From Alphaproteobacteria bacterium (lineage in GTDB: Bacteria; Pseudomonadota; Alphaproteobacteria; Rhizobiales; JAJFHR01): 48,046 nt of DNA. Under the pieces are notes generated by a model, which was not told the DNA's origin, made no database searches, and saw nothing but the letters and a program-made list of their open reading frames with translations. The DNA is taken from contig JAJRTY010000031.1 in the NCBI GenBank assembly GCA_024278055.1, forward strand, positions 1 to 48,046. The letters are read 5' to 3'. Position numbers and translations under genes: made by a program. This document shows, one piece after another, positions 21,677 through 29,817 of this stretch. Every line of letters begins with the position of its first letter. The first letter of the stretch is position 1.

Positions 21677-22581
21677 AAAGTTGTCCTCTGTTGCCCGACT
21701 TCGTCACGATTTTCTGAAATTCGGTACCAGCGGCGAGGCAGGTTGGCCTCACCGCTAATATAGTTGGATGAGTAAGGTACCATTGTTTGATTATGGATCG
21801 CAAACGGGAAGTATTTCAGTGCGTATTTCTCAAGGGATCCGTCAGTTGACAGTTGAACCACCGCTGCGTTCAATCGCTTGAGAAGATCTGGATTACCTTT
21901 TCGCAGGCCGATGCCAACACCAATGCCGAAGAACTCCTGCTCGTCAATTTGCGGGCTGACAAATTCAAAGCCGGCACCATCTTCCTTGCTGAGGAATTTG
22001 AGGAAGGCTTTCATCGGATTAGTCATGATCATGTCGGTACGGCCATTGACGAGATCGATGTACATGGCGTCGGATGAATCGTAAAATACCACATTGGCTT
22101 TGGGCAGTTTTGCTTCAAACCAGCTGGCATAGGTGGTTGCACGTCCAAGCCCTACCTTGAGGCCGGCAAAATTTGCGGCAATGGGTTTTCCGGCATCGTC
22201 AAACAGTTTCATATTGGCTTTTTTCTTGCCCACCAGGCGGCCAACCGAGATGCGGTAAGGTTTTGAAAAGTCCATTTTCTTCAGGCGTTTTTCGGTAATC
22301 GACATGGAAGCAATAACCAGATCGAACTTGTTGGCCAGAAGGGCCGGGATCATGCCGTCCCATTTTTGGCAGACAAATTTCAGATCAGCGCCGATAATCT
22401 TGGCAACGCCTTTGGCAACATCGACATCATACCCATCGAGTTCACCGGATGCGGTTTTAAAATTGAACGGCGCATAGGTACATTCCATTCCGACACGCAG
22501 GGTTTCAGCGCTGGCAGTCTGGAACACTCCGCCAAGTGCAAAAGCCATTGTGGCCAGGGTTAGTAAAGCTGCTTTTTTCAT
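21571..22581 (-). CDS. amino-acid ABC transporter substrate-binding protein (family 3)
   Basis: Periplasmic receptor. Start ATG 22581 (MKKAALLTLATMAFALGG) with a GGGAG site gives a normal signal peptide ending near ASA (residues about 1-25). The SBP_bac_3 domain is clear: LRVGMECTYAPFNFKTASGE, GYDVDVAKGVAKIIG, IASMSITEKRLKKMDFSKPY, RTDMIMTNPMKAFL and LSTDGSLEKYALKYF. Family proteins end about here. This frame continues some 75 further residues, rich in Arg and Ser, into the permease gene. That tail looks non-native and suggests a lost stop or a small frameshift near 21780. Confidence 0.88.
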   Translation of the reverse strand: MKKAALLTLATMAFALGGVFQTASAETLRVGMECTYAPFNFKTASGELDGYDVDVAKGVAKIIGADLKFVCQKWDGMIPALLANKFDLVIASMSITEKRLKKMDFSKPYRISVGRLVGKKKANMKLFDDAGKPIAANFAGLKVGLGRATTYASWFEAKLPKANVVFYDSSDAMYIDLVNGRTDMIMTNPMKAFLKFLSKEDGAGFEFVSPQIDEQEFFGIGVGIGLRKGNPDLLKRLNAAVVQLSTDGSLEKYALKYFPFAIHNQTMVPYSSNYISGEANLPRRWYRISENRDEVGQQRTTLWKRFRGGAMIFSGARLSLPRFSLSPCFSWSCSAS

Positions 22582-22702
22582 GGGTCTCCCTTTCCCGTTG
22601 GTTGTGATCATTGGTTCTGATCATCGAAATAATACCGAAGTTTCCTATTTATTCCGGCCTCTGGTAAATCCCCCCCGAGGAGGACAGGTGTCGAGCTTCA
22701 CT

Positions 22703-23980
22703 TCAAGACTGAAGAATCCTGTCTATCGCCGCCAGGGTCCGGTCGATTTCCTCCGCCGTATTGTAATGGGCAAGCCCGATGCGGACGACGCCGCCAGTTT
22801 CCATTAATCCCAGATAATTTACCGGTTCAACGGCATAATTGTGGCCATCCCACACCTGTATGCCGTTGTCACCAAGAGTGGTGGCAAGGTCTCGAGGATT
22901 GTGGCCGGCGGCGGTAAAAGAGATGGTGGGAACGCGTTTTTCCATGGCGTTCGGGTTGGTGATACCGTGAATTTTCACCCCTTTGATTGACCTGAGCCCG
23001 TCGATGAGCTGACGGGTCAGGGGAATTTCATAGTCTGTCAGACATTCCATGGCAGCACAAATCTGCTGGCGGCGGTGGCTGCCGTTTGTATGGCGTTGAA
23101 AGTGATGAGGCTCGGCAGACGTCCGTCCCAGCCAGGCGAAATAATCAATCGTCGCCGTGATTCCGGCCATGGCCTCGTGGTTGAGGGTTCCGGTTTCGAA
23201 ACAATCGGGCAGGGTGTTGGCAGCCGGGCGCACCTTGTAAGGATCAAGTTGCAATAATATATCTTCGCGTCCCCACAATACGCCCATGTGGGGGCCAAAA
23301 AACTTGTAGGGAGAACAGACCAGAAAATCACAGCCGAGGTCCTGCACGTCAATGATACCATGGGGGGCAAATTGCACCGAATCGACAAAAACCAGGGCGC
23401 CGACAGATTTAGCCAGGGCCACGGCGGCACGCACATCATTGATAGTGCCGGTAAGGTTGCTGGCATGGCCGAAGCACACCAGTTTGGTGCGTTCTGACAA
23501 AAGATCGTCGAGGGCGGCCATGTCAAATTCGTAAGTTTCCCTGTCAAAGGCTAGAAACTTCACCGTAAGGCCATAATCCCGCGCCATCAGCAGCCAGGGG
23601 GATACATTGGCATCATGGTCCATTCTGGTGACGATGACTTCATCGCCGGGAGAAAACAGGCGGCCAATGGAGCGCGAGATATGAAACGTCAGGGTGGTCA
23701 TATTCTGACCAATGATAATCTCGCGTGAGGAGCCGGCGTTAACAAAATCGACCATGGCGTGATGGGCGTCATCAAACACTTTGGCGGCCTCTTGAGAGGT
23801 GCGAAAAGGCCCGCCCAGATTGGCATTTTTGTTAATTAAACAATCGGTAATAGCGTCGATAACCATTTGGGGCACCTGGGTGCCGCCGGGGTTGTCGAGA
23901 AAAACGGGAGATGTTTTTCCATTGGCTTGTGAGATTGCCGGGAACTGTGATCGAATGAGATCAATATCAAATGCAGACAT
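22703..23980 (-). CDS. class V aminotransferase, cysteine-desulfurase-like
   Basis: PLP enzyme of 425 residues. It opens with RSQFPAI and VFLDNPGGTQVPQMVIDAI, has the cofactor-site stretch VFVDSVQFAPHG and the Schiff-base lysine in CSPYKFFGPHMGVLWG (about 221-236). It looks most like the cysteine-desulfurase-like subgroup and not IscS or SufS: the usual catalytic Cys loop near the C-terminus is not obvious (AAGHNPRDLATTLGDNGI instead). It is the first gene of the seven-gene minus-strand operon and divergent from the LuxR regulator. The true reaction is unknown; a lyase or aminotransferase acting on the transported amino acid is a reasonable inference. Confidence 0.85.
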   Translation of the reverse strand: MSAFDIDLIRSQFPAISQANGKTSPVFLDNPGGTQVPQMVIDAITDCLINKNANLGGPFRTSQEAAKVFDDAHHAMVDFVNAGSSREIIIGQNMTTLTFHISRSIGRLFSPGDEVIVTRMDHDANVSPWLLMARDYGLTVKFLAFDRETYEFDMAALDDLLSERTKLVCFGHASNLTGTINDVRAAVALAKSVGALVFVDSVQFAPHGIIDVQDLGCDFLVCSPYKFFGPHMGVLWGREDILLQLDPYKVRPAANTLPDCFETGTLNHEAMAGITATIDYFAWLGRTSAEPHHFQRHTNGSHRRQQICAAMECLTDYEIPLTRQLIDGLRSIKGVKIHGITNPNAMEKRVPTISFTAAGHNPRDLATTLGDNGIQVWDGHNYAVEPVNYLGLMETGGVVRIGLAHYNTAEEIDRTLAAIDRILQS

Positions 23981-24042
23981 TTTAGGTCATATTTCCTGAA
24001 AACAGATGTTTTTTCAATTAAGCTAGTATATTGACCAAACAG

Positions 24043-24068
24043 CCTGAGGGTATATCCTCCCTGAGGGT
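24043..24068. promoter_or_regulatory. candidate operator in the PLP-enzyme/LuxR divergent gap
   Basis: Within the 108-base divergent gap (23981-24088), CCTGAGGGT occurs twice (24043-24051 and 24060-24068), 17 bases apart. The first copy also forms an imperfect palindrome GAGGG-TATAT-CCTCC. It is a plausible binding site for the LuxR regulator, but no consensus is known to me. Confidence 0.35.
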
Positions 24069-24088
24069 GACAAGGGAGTACCGGAAAT

Positions 24089-24955
24089 ATGGCGACAGTG
24101 CCATTGAAATTGCCACTTGATCAAGGTTCTGCCATCGAGCCGGATGCGTTTTTCTGGCATGAGGAAATTGGCCGGATCATAGACAGTGTTGATGGCGATA
24201 ATTTCCTTTCCCAGCTGGTTGACAGTCTGTCGCGGCTTGTACCTTTTTCCATGGCGGTGGTTTTCGCTTACAGCGGACGCGCGCGACCTTTATGCCTGTT
24301 TGACAGTTTTCCCGATGCAGCGGCGCGCAAGGGCATCGAGAATTATGTCAGGGGAACCTACGTTCTCAACCCGTTTTATCTGGCCCATCTGCGCGGCATT
24401 GATACCGGTGTTTATCGCATTACTTAACTCGCCCCTGACGCCTATTTTGAAGATAAGGAATTGCGCATTGACAAAATCACCACGGCCAAGCGTGAGGAGC
24501 TTGGGTATATTACGGAAGGCTGGCCGCGCGGACAGGAAGAACTGATCATCGCTGTGAATGCCGAGGGGGCGACAACGATTGAAATCAATCTGTTCCAGCT
24601 AAAAGTTTCCGGTGGCTTTTCAGATGATGAACTCAAATTGCTGAGTGATCAATTGCCGGTAATCAGTGCTGCCTTGCGTAAATACTGGTCACTACAAAGA
24701 CAATCCAGTGATGAGCGTCCCGTAGACACGCGCATTGACGAGCTGTTTGACGATTTTGGCAAACCCCAGCTCACTGACAGAGAGCGCGAGGTCATTCAAT
24801 ATGTTCTGCGTGGCCATTCATCAGAATCGATCTCGCTGCACCTGGAAATTTCCATCACCACAGTCAAAACCCACCGCAAGCGCGCATACGCTAAACTCGG
24901 TATTTGTTCGCAATCGGAACTACTATCCGAGTTTTTGAAATTTATCGCAGCGTGA
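24089..24955 (+). CDS. LuxR-type transcriptional regulator, interrupted by an in-frame TAA
   Basis: The frame encodes about 288 residues. An N-terminal sensor-like domain (FWHEEIGRIIDSVDGDNFLS, later NPFYLAHLRGIDTGVYRIT) is followed by a C-terminal GerE/LuxR helix-turn-helix (LTDREREVIQYVLRGHSSES, then ISITTVKTHRKRAYAKLG). Codon 113 (24425-24427) is TAA, and the same frame then continues LAPDAYFEDKELRIDKI, so the two parts belong to one protein. The nearest downstream in-frame start, a TTG at 24461, lacks a ribosome site. It is divergent from the PLP/ABC/homoserine operon and probably its regulator. If the stop is real, the DNA-binding domain is lost. Confidence 0.87.
24425..24427 (+). other. 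in-frame TAA stop inside the LuxR gene
   Basis: The reading is CGC ATT ACT TAA CTC GCC CCT, with coding continuing in frame on both sides. Gln, Glu or Lys would need one base change. As in ftsZ, the local sequence is CTTAA preceded by a codon ending CT. Confidence 0.92.
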
Positions 24956-24969
24956 AAAGACGCAGACTA

Positions 24970-26751
24970 TCAGGCAACCTTGATTTGATCGACGAAGCTA
25001 TCGACGCTCATTTTCAGGATTTCCGAATTTTTGGATAATTGTTCTGCCGCTGTAGAAACCTGGTCTGATGCAGTGGCTGCTTCCTGCGAAGCTTCGGTTA
25101 CACCGGCTATGTTTGAAGAAACAAGGTCGGTTCCTGACGCCGTCTCCTCAATGCTGCGGGCGATCTCCTGAGTGGCAACGCCCTGTTCATTCATGGCAGA
25201 GGCAATTTCGCTGGAGAATGAATCTATCTGCTGGATAATCTTGCCTATACCGGCGATTGAGACAACCGCTGATTCCGTTTTTGACTGAACTTCCTGAATG
25301 AGTTTGGAGATCCCCTCGGTGGCCTTGGCAGTTTCGCTTGCCAGTGACTTGACCTCGCTGGCAACAACGGCAAAGCCCTTGCCGGCGTCTCCTGCGCGCG
25401 CTGATTCAATGGTGGCATTGAGAGCAAGCAGGTTGGTCTGTTCAGCAATATCGGAAATCAGGGAAACAACGTCGCCAATATTGTGTGCGGTCTGAGACAG
25501 GGAATTCATCAGCTCATTGGTGTCAGCCACATCCACAACCGCCTGTTTGGCGATTTCGGAAGCACTGTTAACCTGGACATTGATGTTGCTGATGGAGGCA
25601 GTCATTTCCTGTGTCGCTGCTGCCACGGTCTGGACGTTGCTGGACGCCTGGTTGGCAGCGGTCGAGACTGTAGCGGATTTGGTTGTGGTTTCTTCCGCTA
25701 TTTGCGTCATGGTTTGTGCCGTCGTGCTCAGTTCAGTTGAAGCGGATGAAACCGTGGCCACAATTTCCCCTATATCGGAGACAAAGCTGGCGGTCGCCTC
25801 GGCCATCGCGGCTTGTCTGTCGGCATCAAGTTTTTCCCTGGCCTGGTTTTCTTCCTCAAGCTGTACGGTACGGATCATATTGGCGCGGAATGTTACATAG
25901 GCTTTGGCAACATTGCCAATTTCGTCATTGTTGTAAATTTTAACGTCAACCGACATGTCGTTTCTGTTGAGGGCATCGAGACCGGCGACTATTTCGTTGA
26001 GCGGGCGGGTGATCGACTTTGTAACCAGCAAATACGCGACCGCTATTCCGGCAATCAAGGAAATTATGGAGAGAATTGTCATTAGCTGAATGGCGAATTT
26101 CTCATCCTTTTCGGCCGTCAATGCAGCTTCTGAGGTGAAATTTTCCACCTCTGTCAAAAGTTTTACCAGTTGACGATCAAGGTTATCTTCTATGGCTTCG
26201 ATTTTAGGCAAAGCAAGAAGGGCCTGATCAAGGCGACCTTCAGCAATCAATTTGAAGGAATTTGTAGCCAGACGACTAAATTCGCTGTGCTCTTTATCCA
26301 GATTTTTGAGTAAGGTATCGATTTTCTGAAATTTTTCGCGTTCAATTTCTGTTGAGGCTACGGTAGCGGCATTTTTTGCCAGAGCCTCAGTTAGTTTGAA
26401 TTCCTTTTCAACGGATTTGTCGAGCCGGTTAAACTTGCCTACAGACTTCTCAAATTCAGTACCGGCTCCCTCATGCTTTCCCAACATCTGAGCATTTCGG
26501 AACGATCGTTCTAAATATATGGCCTGCTCGAGCTGTTGAACAGTGATCTTCATCAGGCCCTCTGTCAACGGCAGATCACGCTCCGCAATACTCTCGATTT
26601 CCAAACCAATCTTGTGCATCTGGAAAATGCTGATGCCACTTGTTATGCCAAGCATTAGCAGAAGAAAACCAACCAGGCCGAAAACCTTGGTGCCGATTTT
26701 CATTGAGCCACTGAAGGGCGAAGAAAAAACCTGCGTGAACCTACTTAACAT
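24970..26751 (-). CDS. methyl-accepting chemotaxis protein
   Basis: Membrane chemoreceptor. Start ATG 26751 ([11 protein letters not shown]), preceded by GGAG 8-11 bases upstream, is preferred to an earlier in-frame start at 26814; it gives 593 residues. A first membrane helix ([20 protein letters not shown]) is followed by a helical periplasmic sensor of the four-helix-bundle kind, a second helix ([18 protein letters not shown]), a HAMP domain ([20 protein letters not shown]) and the signalling hairpin with tip [20 protein letters not shown] and [18 protein letters not shown]. No CheB/CheR tether is obvious at the C-terminus (DQIKVA). It converges on the LuxR gene. Confidence 0.95.
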   Translation of the reverse strand: MLSRFTQVFSSPFSGSMKIGTKVFGLVGFLLLMLGITSGISIFQMHKIGLEIESIAERDLPLTEGLMKITVQQLEQAIYLERSFRNAQMLGKHEGAGTEFEKSVGKFNRLDKSVEKEFKLTEALAKNAATVASTEIEREKFQKIDTLLKNLDKEHSEFSRLATNSFKLIAEGRLDQALLALPKIEAIEDNLDRQLVKLLTEVENFTSEAALTAEKDEKFAIQLMTILSIISLIAGIAVAYLLVTKSITRPLNEIVAGLDALNRNDMSVDVKIYNNDEIGNVAKAYVTFRANMIRTVQLEEENQAREKLDADRQAAMAEATASFVSDIGEIVATVSSASTELSTTAQTMTQIAEETTTKSATVSTAANQASSNVQTVAAATQEMTASISNINVQVNSASEIAKQAVVDVADTNELMNSLSQTAHNIGDVVSLISDIAEQTNLLALNATIESARAGDAGKGFAVVASEVKSLASETAKATEGISKLIQEVQSKTESAVVSIAGIGKIIQQIDSFSSEIASAMNEQGVATQEIARSIEETASGTDLVSSNIAGVTEASQEAATASDQVSTAAEQLSKNSEILKMSVDSFVDQIKVA

Positions 26752-27040
26752 TCCTTGATCTCCAGTGTGTGCATCACAATCAAATACAGAGTTACGATTT
26801 GATCTTCCAGGCACGTGTTAAATTCATTGCGACAAGACTGCGCACTAACGCGCCCTGTTATGGATAGTTTCCTAAATCATCTAGGTTAACAAATTGTACA
26901 GAAACAGGATTTTTGGATTAAAATGGGATGTTATTACTATGTTTCTTGCCCATATATAAACATACAAGACATCGACACGTGTACATGATATGGACTTGTT
27001 TCAGTTGGATTTTCGCTATCGTTTTTAAAGTGAGTGGCCT
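26752..27040. other. intergenic region between chemoreceptor and reductase genes
   Basis: 289 bases divergent between the two starts, AT-rich especially at 26880-26965. It presumably holds both promoters. I see no repeat, RNA gene or short ORF that can be supported. Confidence 0.5.
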
Positions 27041-27751
27041 ATGACGGTTGTCCAAAAGAATGAACTCCTGTGCCTTGATGTGGTTGGTGTGAATGATGAA
27101 ACGCCGATGATCCGCAGCTTTGAACTGGCGGCACCGGGGGGGGATGAATTACCGTCTTTTACAGCTGGTGCGCATGTTATCGTTCATCTGCCTGGCGGAT
27201 ATGAACGGCAGTATTCATTGAGCGGTGATCCGGCGGACGCAACGCGCTATCGTCTGGGCGTCTTGAAGCTGGAAAATGGCCGTGGCGGCTCGGCCGCCTT
27301 TCACCGGGAGATAAAGCCGGGTGACAGCTTAAATGTATCCGTGCCGCGCAACCACTTTGGTCTTGATGAAACAGCCGGACATTTTCGTTTTATTGCCGGC
27401 GGCATCGGGCTTACACCCTTTATGTCGATGGTGCCGGTTCTGAAACGCGAGGCCCGCGCGTTTCATCTTGATATCTGTACGCGCGCGCGCGAGGATACGC
27501 CGTTTCTCGATGAGCTTGACAGGTTGGTGGAACTGGGCGTTGCCACGTTTCACCATGATGGCGGTAATCCGGAAAACGGTTTGCAGGTTGAAGAAGCCCT
27601 GCGCGAGGTTGATCTGAGCTGTCATGTCTATTGCTGTGGCCCGATGGGCCTGATGAAGGCTGTGCGAAAAACCAGCCGTCATTGGCCGCGTGACAATATT
27701 CATTTCGAATTGTTTGGCTCAACTCAACCCGCAGCAAAGACCGGAACATGA
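27041..27751 (+). CDS. flavin reductase (ferredoxin reductase-like), no 2Fe-2S domain
   Basis: Cytoplasmic electron-transfer protein of 236 residues. The flavin-binding barrel has the RQYSLSGDP motif (65-73) and the NAD-binding half has GGIGLTPFMSMV (about 119-130) and YCCGPMGLMKAV. It resembles the reductase subunits of vanillate demethylase-type oxygenases (VanB/PDR group). Those normally carry a C-terminal plant-type ferredoxin domain with four cysteines, which is absent: the protein stops after HFELFGSTQPAAKTGT, where that domain would begin. No oxygenase gene is adjacent. The slyX start overlaps its stop (ATGA at 27748-27751). Confidence 0.85.
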   Translation: MTVVQKNELLCLDVVGVNDETPMIRSFELAAPGGDELPSFTAGAHVIVHLPGGYERQYSLSGDPADATRYRLGVLKLENGRGGSAAFHREIKPGDSLNVSVPRNHFGLDETAGHFRFIAGGIGLTPFMSMVPVLKREARAFHLDICTRAREDTPFLDELDRLVELGVATFHHDGGNPENGLQVEEALREVDLSCHVYCCGPMGLMKAVRKTSRHWPRDNIHFELFGSTQPAAKTGT

Positions 27752-27963
27752 TGGCTGAAGACAATACCACACAACGCCTTGATGCGCTTGAAGCAATCGT
27801 TGCCGAACAGCAGCAGATAATTGATGAGTTAAGCGAAATGGTGACCAGGCAATGGGATTTTATTGAACAGCAAAAGCACAAGCTAGCTGAAATGACCGAC
27901 CACCTGCATGACCTCGAGGAGGCTCGGTCCGGGCCAGCCGATCAGAAGGCACCGCACTATTAG
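27748..27963 (+). CDS. slyX: SlyX family protein
   Basis: Small protein of 71 residues. Almost all of it is a predicted coiled coil (RLDALEAIVAEQQQIIDELS and onward, heptad pattern) ending in the SlyX-like tail APHY. The function of SlyX is not established. Two ATGs in tandem (27748 and 27751) are possible starts; the first overlaps the reductase stop. Confidence 0.8.
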   Translation: MMAEDNTTQRLDALEAIVAEQQQIIDELSEMVTRQWDFIEQQKHKLAEMTDHLHDLEEARSGPADQKAPHY

Positions 27964-28127
27964 TCGGCGGATATTCGGGTTCTGGATCGATTGATTTCAT
28001 TCGCTGTTTGTCTTGGTAAATTTGATCTGAAACAATTCGGGTTGTCTCTTTTTCTGATTCAATATCCCCTGCGTGCGATTGCTGATAAAGCCGCGCTTAA
28101 TCGGCTGTTTTGATAAGGAGAGACCAT

Positions 28128-28652
28128 ATGTTTAAAACCATCCTTGTTGCGACCGACGGGTCTGATCATGCCAAACGTGCTGTCGGGTTGGCCGCTGATC
28201 TTGCAAAAAAATACCAGGCAAAACTGGTTGCACTTCATGTCATGGGAAATGATCCGTTGCCGGATGAAGACCGGCATCTGGTGGAAGTAGAATTTGCCGA
28301 TGAGATCAAAAAATTCCCCGCCGCTGTTGCAGATAATCAAGCTCATAGTATTGGGGTGCCGACCCTTGTTGGACAACATCGTGCAAAAGATGAAATATTG
28401 CGTCAGCTCATCGGTAAACACCTGCTCCAGTTGGCAGAAAAAGAAATTCGCGAAAGTGGTGCAAGTGATGTTGTAACCGTGCTTGAAAAAGGTGACCCCG
28501 CTGCCAACATTGTTAAAGTTGCGGCTGAGAACAATGCGGATTTGATTGTGCTGGGTAGCCGCGGTCTGGGCAATCTGGGTGAGCTGTTTTTAGGCGGGGT
28601 TTCCAATAAGGTAAGCCACGGCACTGATATAAATGTTCTGATAGTGAAATAA
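28128..28652 (+). CDS. universal stress protein (UspA family)
   Basis: Single Usp domain of 174 residues. ATG 28128 follows AAGGAGAG at ideal distance. It begins MFKTILVATDGSDHAKRAVG and ends with the nucleotide-binding signature LIVLGSRGLGNLGELFLGGV followed by SNKVSHG. The G-x2-G-x9-G pattern indicates an ATP-binding type. The middle section (about 45-95) is longer than in minimal Usp proteins. It stands alone between slyX and a convergent oxidase, whose stop is 6 bases away. Confidence 0.92.
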   Translation: MFKTILVATDGSDHAKRAVGLAADLAKKYQAKLVALHVMGNDPLPDEDRHLVEVEFADEIKKFPAAVADNQAHSIGVPTLVGQHRAKDEILRQLIGKHLLQLAEKEIRESGASDVVTVLEKGDPAANIVKVAAENNADLIVLGSRGLGNLGELFLGGVSNKVSHGTDINVLIVK

Positions 28653-28658
28653 CAGGCC

Positions 28659-29750
28659 TTATCCCCGGTGCAGGAATCTGTCAATCAGCGGGCAGGGGCT
28701 TGTTGGGTTGATAATGAAGTCTGCAAACTGTTCGGCGATTGCCGGTGCGCGTAAATACCCGGCTCCGGCGTGGCTGAGGGAATAATAGAGGCCGGGCAGG
28801 GTTTTGCTCACGCCTAGTCTTAAGGTGCCATCGCCGATGAGGGCACGGATACCTGATGTTGCTTCTGTAATTGTCAGATTGGCGGCATCGGGAAGTAAGT
28901 CGATTGCGGATTGCTTCAGGTGCATTTGGGTCTCTGCTGAGACAGTGGTTGAAGTTTCATCATCTTCATGAGTGGAGCCTACCAGCAGGCGGCCATCGCC
29001 GCGCGGGGTCGCGACGTGGCCGTTGGGGTGGCGCAGGAGATGAGGGGTGAGGGGGTGTTGGCTATCCATCTCCAGACTTATGATAGAACCTTTCACCGGG
29101 CGGCATTTTGGTATTTCCAGCGGCAGATTCAAAATTTCGTTGGTGCCCATGGCCGAGCTGAGCACAATGCGCTTGGCGTTGAACTGACCATGTCTGGTTT
29201 CAATGCCGGTGGCCTGCCCGGCCTGATCCATGATGCTTATTATTTTTTCACCTTCGATTATTGTGCCGCCAGCGTTGGTAATGGCGGTGGCCAGCGCCTG
29301 ACACAACAAGCGGCCATCGAGCCAGTGAATGTCAGGCAGATAAGCTGCGGCGATGATATGTGGCGACAGATGCGGTGCAAGTTTACGTAATTTTTCACCT
29401 TCCAGCCATTGAAGGTTCCAGCCTTGCGCCCGTCTTGTCTCGGCGTCATTTCTTACCATGTCAAGACTATCGGCAAAGGCCGGGCGCAGTTGGCCATTGC
29501 TGCGGTAATCAATTTTTTTACCGGACGCCTGTTCAATCTCTGCCACAAATTCCGGCCAGACTTTTATCGCCGCCCACTCAAGGTTGCGCATGGCGCCGCT
29601 GCCAAGGCGGGGTTCAAGATAGGCGGATGCGGCCCCGCTGGCACCGCTGCCAACGTGGTGCTGTTCGATCACGGTGATTTTTTGGCCTTTTTTTATCAGA
29701 TGCCAGCCCAGTGACAATCCGGCAATGCCGCCACCTACGATTATTATCAA
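28659..29750 (-). CDS. FAD-dependent D-amino acid/glycine oxidase-like protein (DAO family)
   Basis: Flavoprotein oxidoreductase of 363 residues. It has the N-terminal dinucleotide-binding motif IIVGGGIAGLSLGWHLIKKG (2-21), IEQHHVGSGASGAASAYLEP, and the C-terminal FAD contact LYYSLSHAGAGYLRAPAIAE. It looks nearest to glycine oxidase ThiO, but no thiamine genes adjoin it, so the substrate is open. It starts with TTG 29750; GAGG lies about 10 bases upstream and an in-frame stop just before rules out a longer form. It is divergent from the DUF3095 gene, 67 bases away. Confidence 0.85.
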   Translation of the reverse strand: MIIIVGGGIAGLSLGWHLIKKGQKITVIEQHHVGSGASGAASAYLEPRLGSGAMRNLEWAAIKVWPEFVAEIEQASGKKIDYRSNGQLRPAFADSLDMVRNDAETRRAQGWNLQWLEGEKLRKLAPHLSPHIIAAAYLPDIHWLDGRLLCQALATAITNAGGTIIEGEKIISIMDQAGQATGIETRHGQFNAKRIVLSSAMGTNEILNLPLEIPKCRPVKGSIISLEMDSQHPLTPHLLRHPNGHVATPRGDGRLLVGSTHEDDETSTTVSAETQMHLKQSAIDLLPDAANLTITEATSGIRALIGDGTLRLGVSKTLPGLYYSLSHAGAGYLRAPAIAEQFADFIINPTSPCPLIDRFLHRG

Positions 29751-29817
29751 ATCACTTTGTCCTCTTGCGCCATCAAATCAATTGAAAACACCATAGCCGA
29801 CGTAATAGGATATCGCC

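Noticed and set aside
22605-22623. TGATCA-N7-TGATCA as an operator of the amino-acid transporter
   Set aside because: It is short and just upstream of the binding-protein start inside an operon; such six-base palindromes arise by chance.
28110-28127. Longer start (TTG) for the universal stress protein
   Set aside because: The ATG at 28128 has an ideal AAGGAG site and matches the family N-terminus.
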